In this document: positions 39,447 to 51,665 of the stretch, one piece after another
Position numbering within the stretch: position 1 is the first letter of the stretch
Layout of the letters: each line of letters starts with the position of its first letter
DNA from: Rhyacichthys aspro
Taxonomy: Eukaryota > Chordata > Actinopteri > Gobiiformes > Rhyacichthyidae
Reading direction: 5' to 3'
Assembly: GCA_036850595.1 (NCBI GenBank)
Contig: CM072159.1
Coordinates: forward strand, 28,254,280-28,318,279
DNA length: 64,000 bases
Made by a program: the position numbers and the translations under genes
The notes under the pieces: model-generated
What the model saw: only the letters and a program-made list of their open reading frames with translations
Told to the model about the DNA's origin: nothing
The model's database searches: none

Positions 39447-41879
39447 ATGATATTAGGTGATTAAATGGTTCATTTTTTATGTGCTTATACTTCTTTTTTA
39501 AGGGACACAAGTGCAACTATTGGGACAGGGTTAACTTTTAACATGTAAAAAATAAGTCTCTCCATTGTAGCACAAGCTGTTTATCCACAACTATATAGAA
39601 CTATTATAAATGGGACTGTAACACCAAATGCTTGCATTTTTTTCATTAATATTTCCAAAGGCCACATTATTTCTCAGCATCTGTCTCCTCCCAACTCTCT
39701 GCTGACTTTGTGAATCCTCTGATGTGCTTTAACATTTCACCAAGTGGCCTTAACTCTGTTGGCCTTAATGCGGTTTTAAATCATGACTGTGTATTTGTGG
39801 AGTGCATGTGTTCAGAATTCAATCCCAGGATGAGCAGTGCATCCCGGGGCTGCACAGGCCCACACTGTAACCTAAAGACCTGATACTGGCAGCCTGTGGC
39901 TTTCTATCTGACCGCTCCCTCCTCTTATCTGGCAAATAAGCCCTTTTAATTGCTTACACACAGAGCCCTATCAGACCGTGTAGTGAGCATGGAGATAAGG
40001 GTTACACCGAGTCAGGCATTAGTAACAGGAGAGACGACCGCAGAAAAACAGAGCGCGGGGTCCCAGGAGGGGCACAAGTCAGGAAATAGCCATGGCCGTC
40101 CTATTCATTTCAAAGTGTCCTGGAGACGGCTGCGTTCGCTGTAATCAAAGCACTTTCTCATTCCTCCTTTTAGATAATCCAGTGCCAACATTCAGACCAC
40201 ACACTGAATATTACTGCTAGTGACTGGGTCCTGTCTGAAATATTAGGCATTTTTATCGCACTTTTGCCCAAACTGGGATTATACACTGAGTTTGGCTGAG
40301 TTTCACATCTGGAAATTGGTGTCATAAAAAGGCAGTTATAAAGATCCTTGAAATGAAAAAGGTGAACAGAAATTGCTAGTGTATTTATAAGGAGACATAT
40401 GGTTTACACCTGGAATGGAAATTTGTAATTGTGTGCGTAACATCTGCTATTTCTGCTAATCTTTAAATTCAGTGTATGTGTAAGATTTCACTGATTATAA
40501 TAATTAAGAGTACATATGTTATAAAATGCACCATCAACTTTCTGTCTTTTTGTGTGCATTAGTTGGATATGAGGCTGTTATAAATGATAATAAATTATGA
40601 TGTGATATCTACACTTACGCTTGACTTACATCCATGTAGAGGAGACACCGTTTATATTACATCACACCTGGCCCCCTATACGCTATTATATATTATATTT
40701 TTGCACTTGATTAGCAGTTTCACGAGAATGAACCTTGAAAAACTGAATGTCGAGTGTCATTTCAGCACTCAACACCTTCCATGAAGACATTTGACTTTTA
40801 AAGCTGCCAAAACATAATCTCGGCTGCCAATAAAACAGAGAAAAGTAAACCAAAGTGTAACAGGGATAAATATTGGCAATTCAGTCACACAATGTTTAAT
40901 GAGCTGACGCTGAAGCTGGAGCAGAAAGTTTACAGAAAACGCTAAACTACAGTTTGATGTAATGTATTAGTATTTTGAGGAGAAACAAAATGGCCTGGAT
41001 TTATTTATTCTTTGTGATAAAAGAAAAACGGTGGAGTTTCTTAGAATGCTGCTGGGGGTGAGCGGGAGGGCAAAAAGAGCGTGCCACTTTAAATTGATTT
41101 AAAATAGTTTTTAATAGTAGTTTTGTCATGAAAAATGAACCCTTTTTCAATTGAAGTGCATCAAACTCGCCAAATATTTCATTATAAAAGTGTGAGTGAT
41201 GCCATTTTTTAAGAAGACAACTTAACGTCAACTTTTTTTATTCATACATATCTTAAGGATACATATTTTGAGACTTTAGTCACTCATGTGAGTTTGTAAT
41301 TAAATTGAAATCTTTGAAGTAGTGAATGTCGAAAAGTTGTGTAGTGTTGTTTCAAACATTAGATGATGAAACACATTGCCTTGAGTTTATAAAACCAGAA
41401 GGGAATATTTGAAAAGTCAGAAGTCAAGTGCAAAACATAAGAGTCACAGAGTTAGCAACAGCTTATGTAGCTAGTGATGCTAACGACACCAAAGAAGACA
41501 GCAGAGGCCATTGCTGCTGCCATTAAAGAGGAGTTCTGTCAACATTACACATTTTCTAAGGAAGTTTTAATTGATTTATTCAAAGCTAGTGACAGAAATC
41601 CTCCTGTCAGTCACATTGGTCACTAAGAGAGCAATTTCTAATCTACAAACAGTCCAGTAAGTTGTTAAATAAAGCCAGCGAGATCAGAGTCATAACTGTA
41701 AAAACACTGTCTATTCTTAGAGTGCCAATAATATAGGCTTTTCAGAGCTAATCCTCACTTCATCAGGAGCTCCTCTGTCAGCATCTGATCCCTTGGTCCA
41801 CTGTCTGTACAGGTCGTTCTTCACCTCATGCACTCGTTGGATACAAAGTCAATTAGCAGACACAGTCTTTAGATGTGTT
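39447..41879 (+). other. Probable intron, no genes recognised
   Basis: This is AT-rich, with one GC-richer patch at about 39900-40150 (CTTATCT and AGATAAGG GATA-type words, and CCTTTTAATTGC). It could be regulatory; no coding evidence. Confidence 0.5.
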
Positions 41880-42170
41880 TGCATTTGATAGCTTAATTCA
41901 TCCTCTCCAGGCGCAGCTTTAGCGACCCGACACCTCAGTAGTATATTGTTTTGACCCGAGTGCCCCTCATGAAGAGCCAGTCAACACCGGGGCTCGGTAA
42001 ATGTCAGCTGCACTCGGCGTCTAATGAAAGCTGGGAGTGAGCAGAGGCCCCTCACCATCATGGGCTCATTTACATCCAGCAGGCGACAGCTGGAGATATG
42101 AGCAGAGCCCGGCCCACACCGAGCACTGAGGGGAGCGGAGGAGGCAGCCCAGAGGAACAGTGTCTGCAGG
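41880..42170. promoter_or_regulatory. GC-rich island in the long intron, candidate regulatory element
   Basis: About 290 bp of G+C- and CpG-enriched sequence lies in AT-rich DNA, containing GACAGCTGGAGATATGAG, CACTCGGCGTCTAATGAAAG and ATTTACATCC. All frames are interrupted, so an enhancer-like or conserved non-coding role is the more likely reading. Confidence 0.25.
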
Positions 42171-45100
42171 GAACCAATTTATTTGTTTTAGATTGTTACA
42201 GCTTCATATGAATATAATGTCATGTGCACAAAAAGAATGGACTATTTGAAGATGTCACTGGCACCTATAGCAGCCTAATCACACCTCAATAATGAAAAAA
42301 ATAACAACTGGGTTCAGAGCCGTTCTCAGATTCCTCTAACACCTAGATTACATCCATCTGGTGTGTGTGCCGTATCTGGAGGCACGTACTGTTGCAATAA
42401 ATCCTGTAATAAAACCTGTGTCACAAATACATCTCAGGTTTGTGCAATATCTGAGAAGTAGTATCAGAAGTACTAAGCCACAGGTGAGTATGGTCACCTT
42501 TACAATTGGAAATAACAACAAACATTAAAAAAAACAACAAAAAAAACAAAAGTAGGTGTGTTTGAGAATAAGAGAAACTGAAAACGTCTCCAGTCGACTG
42601 GGCCCAGTGAGCTTCAGGCAGATGTTGTATGTTGCCAATCTGTTACAGCGGCTGGACAGACACATGGCCAAATGATTTCAATGTTTGTCATAACATTTAT
42701 ATCAAGGGATTTTGTGCCAAAATCAGGATCTTGACACAGCCCACTCCTCTAGGTAGCCATTTATTGGTGCTAAAATATTAATTCATTTTTCATTTTCTAC
42801 CGCTTAGTCCTGTAAATGTGCAAAAATATAGAAACATTTAAAGTAAGAAGGTTGAGAAAAAGTCCTAATAACATATAATATAAAATAAAAGACAGGAATT
42901 ACATCCACTCTGTATTGGTAATGACTATATCAGATTACTAATATATTTAAAACAGATGCTGTAGACCTGTGGTTGAAATAATGTCTGTTTGTGCCAGTTA
43001 TGTTATACAAATGGGAAATAGTGTACAAATCAAGCGCCTTTAAATTATTCATTTATTCATTTTCTTCCACTCAATCTTTTGGGCGTTGCTGGATCTAGAG
43101 TCTATCCCATCTTATTTGGGAATGCAGTACAGCACTCTCTCTCAAACTCTTTAGTTTATGCAGCTATGAGGATACTACTCTATCCTTCTGACCTAAAGCT
43201 GCTGAGGAACAGTGCTGTAGATGTTCAAACCCTTGTTCTAAAGGCTAATGAATATGAATTTGCAAACCAAAAAACCTGCCATAATATCATGCCACGGAAA
43301 CCTGAAAGACTCTAAAGTATTTTGTGGTAAATGTGAGTCTTTTTCCTAAAGGTAAAGCTAAGATCGACCATTGGCTTTTAGAAATAAATCCCAGTCTTGT
43401 TTGTAGTTATTGTATTGAAGCCCAGTGGAGACTAAAATATTAAAATGCTTCAGGGAAAGTCTGAGCTCCACACCTTCCACGAGTGGCTCATTTAGTTTCA
43501 GTTGCTTCCAGACTCTAGACTGATTTAATGTATGTTTTCTCAGTATCTTTGTGCACGATCTCACCTGTCACTGAGATGCAGCGTTATGATGAACTGTTCC
43601 CTGGCGAAACACTGTCTCATTAGTGTTTAGACGGTGTTTTCTCGACTTAAGGTGACACCAATTTCCACTATATGATGGAACTGCTCCAGGAATAAATTGC
43701 AAAGCTATGGTAGAAATATTAAGCAGCAAGTCTCTGAGTATATTCATTCATTATAGCAACGCAATGAGACAAGCTGCAATGCGCCTGGAAAGACAGCTTT
43801 GTCAAAATATATGAGCTGTTGTTTCCTTTCACTCATTCAGTTCAAATGGTAAAAAACGCAGTCATTATTGTGAGTATTCTGTCTGAATGGTACGGCAGCA
43901 TTACGAAGGAAGACAATGGCTTGATTTTAGGGGAAAGTCTCACATTTTGGATGAAATTAGAATTTGTGTTGTATGACGTTTAGGTATCTTTGTGTTCATA
44001 AAGCATCCCCTTTTTATTTGCTGTTGTCATACAGTATACAAACCAAATGTTTACATGTGTATACTGTGAAAGTACATCTGTCTCTGACTATGGGTGCTCA
44101 GAGGCATAGATAAGGTCAAGTGAGCTTTATTAAGAGTCCCATTCACTTATTCTAGTTGGAATTTCCTGTTTTACCCAAGGACTCTTCAACACTATGAACA
44201 ATGGAGGACAAACCTAATGGAGAAAACACTGAACTGCCAAATGTAAAATTCAATCTTCCATTTTTAGTTTGAATTAGTAGCTTGCTTTATGCCATGACTT
44301 TTAACCAAGAGAAAAGTAAATATAGTATAATATCCACATTGGTTTTATTCAACATAAAAAGATATTCTGTGATTTTTGCAGTAGATACAGTCAGTATATT
44401 TCTGTATCTGGAGAACTATGTAAAAACTATTAAAAATCCTTCTTCCCAAAACAAATCACTTTTTATAAGAATGCTTCATGTGGATTTGAGTTCATTATTT
44501 TACTGTTTTGTAGCTGTTATTTTAAGTTCAGAGGCATTGGGCAGTGGGCAAACCAAGCAGTTGCCTTGGGCCCCAGTGTTGACACATTACATAACAGCAT
44601 ATTTACACACAATGAGGTAAACAACATTTTTCACACCTTTTTTTTAACATACCAAAAAAGAATCAATAACTTCACTGTTCATATGCTTTGACTGTTTATG
44701 CATCAATAAACAGTGAAATATGTAAAAATACAAGGCTAATAAGAATTTAAAAGCATCTGTAATGCAATGAAATATGTATCTGTTATGTAGTTATCAAAAT
44801 GACTTTAGAATATTTATTTATAATTAAAGAATTTACTGAGTTTTTAATGTCTTTTGAGTCTCAGTGTACAGTGTGTATCTGGGGCCCCACTTACTGTCTC
44901 TAGAAACAGCTCTGGGCTCTAGTACGGTACAGAAAGTCTCCTGGGCAGAAGACTGACCTGGTGGAGAAGTACCTTTGGTCAAGAACAGATTAGAGTGTGG
45001 TGTGACGTAGTCTTGTGTGAACTGGATCTAAATGAAACTCCTCGGTGCAGTCTGGTCCTGTCTAAGCCTGTCCCTGTGGCCACTGGAGAAAGATTAGTGT

Positions 45101-46639
45101 GATCCTCATTCTTCATGAACTACGCTCACAGCATGTTTCCCTTTTTGTCAAACAGAAGGACAGGGCCTAAATCAAGTCCTCAAATACTCAACTCTAATGA
45201 GGCTAGAACACAGTAACCACTTACACTGTCAGGCTCGGTGTGCTGACAGCTAATTACTAAAGCTGAAGTGTGGAAACACTTGCAGTGAGCAGTCTGGCAG
45301 TGGACGACGCTGACTGTTGTGTTATATTCTCACCAGAAACATCCTGGTCCCCAGTCCAAACCTCAACCCTCCCAGTCTGACCATGCGAGACCAGTTTGAT
45401 TCACTTAGTGCTGTTTCTGCCAACTCTTTCTTAAGTTTAAGAGCTGTAACCTAAAGCAGCTCCTGGTCCACTCTCACTGTCCTTTTCTGAAGCTCAGGGA
45501 GTCGGGTCTGGACTCCTTTTTCTTCAGTTTAATAAAAGGGTTTATTTAACTGTGTGTGTTGAAAGCTTTCCATTGGATCTGACTGGAGCCTACTTCTACC
45601 ATTTGCTGAAGCTTCAGTGGAATTGTAGCAGGAAGTATTTAAATTGTTTGTGGCCAGGACAGCGATATGGTACACTGCATACCACTTTAGACAGGTCTGG
45701 CTTTGATTTTAGCTCCTCGCTGGAAAGGATAAAAAGATATGTGTTTGTTGTTTTTGTCATTAGAATTTTTGTTGTGCATTGGGGAACTAATTCACTGTTA
45801 ATGTTTGTTTGTTGTGTGTTGTAAATGGCTGGTTGGAACAGTTAAAATAAGAGGAAACACTAAAACACATTAGAATGCTTCGTATTGGTGGTTGGGATGC
45901 TTAAATGGAAGCTTGAATGAATTGCTAACACAGATTCCCATTGTTGGAGTGAAGCATTTAGACTGTCCCAAACTGTAAACACATGTGGTGCGGTCTCTCG
46001 TACACGTGTGTCACATTTGTAAATACAGTCTGGAGGTGACTAAACGGAGACTGAGAGGGGCTTGTAGGTCTCAGGCTAGAACTACCCAGCCCCCCTTTAC
46101 TGTAACATCACAAGGCAATGTTATGTTGGGCTGTTAATGTGGCATTTAAGGTTTGGTTTATGACTTTATTTAACAAGGACACTGACCAAACTTGGCTCTG
46201 CGTCCACATTTAACTTTACTCCAGCTGCTCGATCATTAATACCCAATACAATAGTGTGATATGTAAAAAAAAATCAATTAAAAAAATCACTATATCATAA
46301 AATAATTGGTGAAAGTAACATGCAGCATTTATAAACGTTGTCAAGGCTTCCTTTTAGGCGTAATATGAGTTCAATAATGAGGAGCATGTGCTATACATTG
46401 TACCCTCCATGTTGGTAATGAGACTGTAGGTATTACAGGAGTCTGTGATAATAGGTACAGTGGCAGGAAGAACTCATTTTGTCAGCAATTTAGCAATCTA
46501 ATCAGTAATAGGTGCTTTCATTTTGAGTTGGCTTAGTCCTAATTGGACTTTGAGGAACTTTGATACAAAACTAGAAAGTTTTCCATCAAAGTAAAGCTCT
46601 TTTAAAAATATTTTCGGTGAAAAACATTCTTCTGAGGGA
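42171..46639 (+). other. Probable intron with repeat fragments
   Basis: This is AT-rich. Fragments resembling the common teleost repeat with TTCATTTTCTACCGCTTAGTCC (42787-42812) and TTTATTCATTTTCTTCCACTC plus a later TCTATCCCATCTTATTTGGG (43047-43124) are present. 44535-44930 may be a decayed DNA transposon: GTTGCCTTGGGCCCC at the left and GGGGCCCCACTTACTG at the right, in opposite orientation. No genes recognised. Confidence 0.45.
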
Positions 46640-46960
46640 ATTCGATTGTGCCGTGCACAAATTGGTTGGTTGCTCCAAGTTGCATCCTATTTTGTGACAA
46701 GGCTGTGTGTAATGGGCTTTATTAGCATTGTCACGGCACCAATCAGGCTGCATCCCTTTTGGCTGTTCGTCTAATGGACACAGCCAAAGAGACAACTTGT
46801 TATCCTCACATTTGCCTCTAAGTCACAACAATGCGTGCACAAAGTCAGCAGCCCCGCTCCATCATTATTCACCGGGGCATTAAGTAATTATGACTTTGCA
46901 TTGAGTGCTACGGGCAGCAATAAGAGATGTAATTGCAGAAAAAAACGGAAACAACTCAAA
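46640..46960. promoter_or_regulatory. Candidate conserved non-coding element
   Basis: This segment is unusually complex for its surroundings. It has CCAATCA, ACAACAATG (SOX-type), TAAGTAATTATGA (homeodomain-type) and an inverted repeat TTGGCTGT/ACAGCCAA at 46759-46787 with a 13-nt loop. No frame is protein-like. Confidence 0.25.
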
Positions 46961-48689
46961 TCCTGCAAAAACATTGAGTTAAAACTGTCACCACAAAGAG
47001 CTACAGTGACCTTATTATTATTTTATTCAAATCTTGATGTGGCCAAAAATGACATGGTTCTGTGAGATGAGCTCTGCATAATGACAGGAAGGCTCATCAT
47101 TTTAACATTTACACACTGTCTTTTGGGAACTAAAGGTTTTGGATGATTCATGTAGCATAATCTTCCTCATCCATGCCTTCACACACCACTATCTGGTGTG
47201 GTAGCTGGTATTAAAGCTTCCTCTTTATTGAGTTTTTGCTGACCAAATAGTTTCAGGGGATAACATGACCTTTTAACACTGTCTATTGAAAATTTTGGAG
47301 ACAGAAAATCCAGTTAAAATTTGCCCATTCTTTTCCAAAATGATTAAAATGTAAGATCTGTGGCTCTCTGGCTGCAATGAAAGATAAAAGTCCTTTACAA
47401 AAACACATGGGTATGTCCCTTGATTAATAAAGGACTTTAAACTTTCAATGCAGCCAGTGCCATCGGCTCATTCTGGAAAGGAAGAGTCTAATTTTATTGA
47501 TGATTGAACTTGATTTTCTATGTATCCAGTAGTTTTCAATAGAGTGTTAAAATGGAGCATCTGACCTGAGACATTCTTTCACATCTGTGACCCACTGATT
47601 CACTCACACTCATTAATCTTTTTAATTTTGGATGCATGGTTTGATCATTTATTTAGCTTAGTTGAATTATGTGTAAAACATGCTTATTGTAGTCAAGATG
47701 GTGGTCAAGTTTATTGGCCAAATACTTTTAGGCAGAGAAGGAAAAAGGACTAACAAGTTGAGTGTCAGTGTTTTATTGAAATGCATCAGTTAAATAAATA
47801 GTTTTCTTTCATTGTATAACTATTTTTCCCTCTCAAACATTCCACTGAGACACTAGGTGCAGGCTACACACCTCCAACATAAATATATATGCATAAATAT
47901 GGTAATACTCATATGATAATGAAGAAATCAAAGTCTCTAGACTAGCTTCCACTTGTAACTGCTTCATATTATATTTACTGATGCCACAATATGATATAAA
48001 GCTCAGACTGGTTCTTTTGAAATAAGTGTCCAGTGACCATCACATGGAATTAAATAACTTTTATGCATTACCAGTGATTCTTTAGGTTATGGATGACATT
48101 GCATTAACATGTCACTCACTTAATCTCTTACAATGAGACTGCGTCCTGCCGACAGAAAAGTTACGTTGGAGGTTTCTGTCCAGCTGAAGGTACTGTGTCA
48201 GTGAAATATGATTCTACTGATCTCATGTGATCCAGGAATCATTCAGTGATTATAATAAAAATGTAGTTTTGGGCTAAAAGTTATGAGGTGCTACTGGATA
48301 AATGTTAAGCAGGGCTGTTTTAATTTCAATTGTCTTTTCAATCTTAAATAAAGATTATCAAATAAAAGGTGTAGCTGGGCTCATGCATTGTGTTCTACTG
48401 TAAGTCTGTGTCTTCTAGGGCCACTTGTGCCCAACATACAGAGGACAACAAAAAAACCTTTAAATGGATAGTTTTGACTGAATGAATGAATTGATTGTTA
48501 ATGTATTTTACAATGCAGATAATAATACATAATACATTTTTCAAACAGAACTGATGGCTGAAGTAAAACATCATGAAGCAGAAATATTTTTTGTGCTCAG
48601 ACTACATTTAAAAACATTATATATTGGTTTAAAACAGTTTTGTCTAGTCCCCCACCTACACCTGTGTGTTACTGTTCAGTTGAACCTGA
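46961..48689 (+). other. Probable intron, no genes recognised
   Basis: AT-rich sequence contains the repeat family B copy at 48171-48296. Nothing else is supportable. Confidence 0.5.
48171..48296 (+). repeat. Dispersed repeat family B, copy 1
   Basis: GGTTTCTGTCCAGCTGAAGG, TACTGTGTCAGTGA, CTGATCTCATGTGATCC and TTTTGGGCTAAAAGTTATG follow the same order as at 54787-54916. Confidence 0.65.
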
Positions 48690-48965
48690 GGTTGATCCTT
48701 GTTCTCTTGTGGCTCGCGACACACTGAGTGTAATCATTTAGCCGTCCAAACAGCCGTCAGCTGCTTCCAGAGTGACAGGCCCTTTCCAGTCTGTGTTTGA
48801 GGAGCCGGGTCGAGTCGTGTGGCGCCGGGGGCTTTAAGGGGAGCTTCTGAGTGATAGTAATGAGCAGCAGAAGACAGCCGCTGCGGTTGTAGTCTGCATG
48901 CCGCCCAATTATCTGCCGGCACCTGTCTAAGACGGTGGCGCTTCAAAAGTGCTCACATACAGCCC
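48690..48965. promoter_or_regulatory. GC-rich island, candidate regulatory element
   Basis: A CpG-rich block of about 275 bp contains GCCGTCAGCTGCTTCC, GGCGCCGGGGGC and CCCAATTATCTGCCGGCACC. No intact frame of note. Function is inferred from composition only. Confidence 0.22.
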
Positions 48966-51400
48966 CACCCCGCTTTTTTTATAGGATCTCTCTGATAATG
49001 AGATGAGTTTGCTGTGGAAACTAAACACTGTACTGCACCGACCAAAGTCTCAATTCACTTTTCGAAAAACATAGCTACATTTTCACATAATCTTCACATA
49101 ATATAACAAACAACATATGTACCATGACAAAAGATACAATCAATCCTGTTCCCCACCAAAAATGACCCACTTTTTATGTCTTATCTTGTCCCACATTGAA
49201 AAATTTTTAAAAAGGTAACTGAAAAAAATTATGTTTATATAAATCTGCTCTGTTATAGCTTTTGTGTTTAACACCAATTAATGCTTATGAAAGCACAATC
49301 ATTTCTCTATTTGTCTTCCCCCATTTGTTCCCTTTGAGGCCTTGGACATGGAAACGCTTCTGTGCACTTCAGCTGCTCATTTACACAAGGATAGTGGTGG
49401 TCCACAATACAGCAAACATTTGAAAATGGGATCATGGCTGTTTTCGTTTGAGAACGCCACACACTGTGTAATAAACTCTTGTATTGATGTTTGTTGGCTG
49501 CTGGCAACAAAGGACCAATGCAATGTTTCTGTCCTAGTATTGGAAGTATTAGTATTATCAGATGCATATCTTGGCCCTCTGCCATTGATTCTTTACAGTT
49601 TTACAACACTCCTGACATTTTACTGCATTTGTGTTTTGGTTTAAATAGCCCCTTGGATCAATTATATCCTCAATCATCAATAAATAGTTGCATATAGTCC
49701 CATGCACCTTACTTCTGATTAGACATGCATAGCTTCTGTTTGTTTTGTAGCCTTACTTTTCTTTGCTCCATGGCCTTGTTTTTCCTGGAGATGGAGATGA
49801 CCTGCAGAGGGGAACGGTAAACCAGTCTCAGCAAACTAAACGCTGCTCTGAAACTGCCGATTCTGTCGAAAGCACTAAACTGGAAAGCCTTACTCTGCAG
49901 GTGTGCCTCATTTGAATCTGAGAAACTGCTTATGAGTCGAGTCAGCTGATCATTTGCATTTAACTGTTTTCAACAAACCTCATCAGTGCAACAATGACCG
50001 TGAGCTCACACAGTTTCATTTGCTGCTCCAACTACATTTGAAATAATATTGAACAATCTGGGACTCATAAATGTGACGGGTATATGTTAATCTACTGCAG
50101 CGGTAATGTCACAGAGTGGCTTCTTGAGCATGTTTTGTCATTGAATTTTTTTAAATGTGATCAGACTGAGCGGTCCTCTGGTGTCCTTACATTTTGCTGA
50201 CAAATGATCTTATAACTCAGACAAATGTAATAAATTGTATCTCTTGTGGCTTAAAATGTAATAAAGTCCTGTCAGGCGATCAGTCAAATGCTGTAACAGG
50301 GTTTCCTTGTTTGCTGCTTTATCTTCATGAGATAAATAGATGTTAAATTATGACCACATTAAAACTTGAACAGAAATAGATGACCCTGCTGTTGCCTATT
50401 TCTGATGCAGTTCAAGTTTAAAATAAATTTAAAAAATAAATTCTTCTGTGAAATGTGTCATGTTAGAGGACGAGCATCATGGACAGACACTTTTTAATTA
50501 TTTTGGGGCTATTGTTCAAGGCCTTGTTCAGCTTATTTTTTATTGCTGCCATGGCAACACAATTGTAGATGGGACGTGGTATTGAGAGTTTCTTGTTTGT
50601 CCAAAGGGATCGGTGTGGCAGTTTTTCTTAGTTTAGTATTTTGCTGTCCCTCAGGGGTGTATTTTTGCTTCAAGGGAGTTTTACAGTGAATAGCTTTTTG
50701 AAAAAAAAGAAACTACGCAGAATTTCCCGGGGAATGTTTGGAAAGCAACTTGTCACCATTCATCATCCTCTCCTTTAGTGCTCATTACTGAAAGAATTGC
50801 TCTATTTCCCTTTATCTGTGCAATAAATCGTTTAGTACACAATTAAAAAACAGTCAAAGGGATGTCTTCAACAGTGTATGATCACACAAGAGTTCTTTGC
50901 TTTTGTCTATCTCATAAAATGGCCATTTAAATCTCTGTAAAACTCTCAATATGTATATAAATCTCTCAGAGTGGACAAACAGAGCAGCAGTGAAACGGGA
51001 AACACACCGATTCTTCTTTTGAGCATACATTCTTACATGAAGGTTTAGGACATTCATGAACTGTACTGATTTAGTTTCATTTGTGGCATCATCATCAGAA
51101 ATACTTCCACTGGGATGTTATTAGATGACAGCATGTCCCTTCAGGGCTACCATAGCTGTTCTATCTTCTCTAGCTGTAGATCTTGTGAAAAATGGCAAAA
51201 GCAACACACCAGCCTTGAGTTAAAAGGGTCATAGTTTGGAATATTTCTCATGTGAGCGACTTGCCTCCACGAGCCATTCTCTCTGCAGTGCATTCTGCTG
51301 AATATATTTCCCAGTATCAGCTCCACACGTGACCCTCATTTCTGTGCAGCTGCAGTAGCTTCTCTAAATATGGAGTTTCATATTTTTGCATTCATTGTCA
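48966..51400 (+). other. Probable intron, no genes recognised
   Basis: AT-rich intron carries one family A repeat (51130-51160, minus strand). A 100-codon frame at 49342-49644 is not recognisable as a protein. Confidence 0.5.
51130..51160 (-). repeat. Dispersed repeat family A, copy 4
   Basis: On the minus strand: ACAGCTATGGTAGCCCTGAA then GGGACATGCTGTC. This is a short, diverged copy. Confidence 0.5.
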
Positions 51401-51665
51401 TACATTACATTTCGTTTAACAAAGGCAGCGCGGGGCCACCATGTTCTTAATCACCTAAATCCACATGCAATCTGGCTCAGCCATCTTAGCCATAGCCCCG
51501 GATCCATTAGTCCCCTCTCATTTCGGCGCAGATCTGCCAAGCCATTAGTTCTGCTATGCTCTGCTACATTTCTATATCCTTCCATTTCAGCATTTTCTCA
51601 GAGAAAATGGGAAAACTTGTGGATTAATTTGAGCTAATCCTTCATTTTTTATTGCCTTTAATTAC
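51401..51665. promoter_or_regulatory. Candidate conserved non-coding element with paired TAATCC sites
   Basis: The segment contains GGATTA (51621-51626) and TAATCC (51635-51640) in inverted orientation 8 bp apart, then TTTAATTACTTG. GGATTA is the OTX/PITX/CRX-type homeodomain core. No coding signal. Confidence 0.25.

Noticed and set aside
44535..44930. Possible decayed DNA transposon bounded by GGGCCCC motifs in opposite orientation
   Set aside because: The inverted similarity is short and no target-site duplication could be found by eye, so it is mentioned only within the intron entry.
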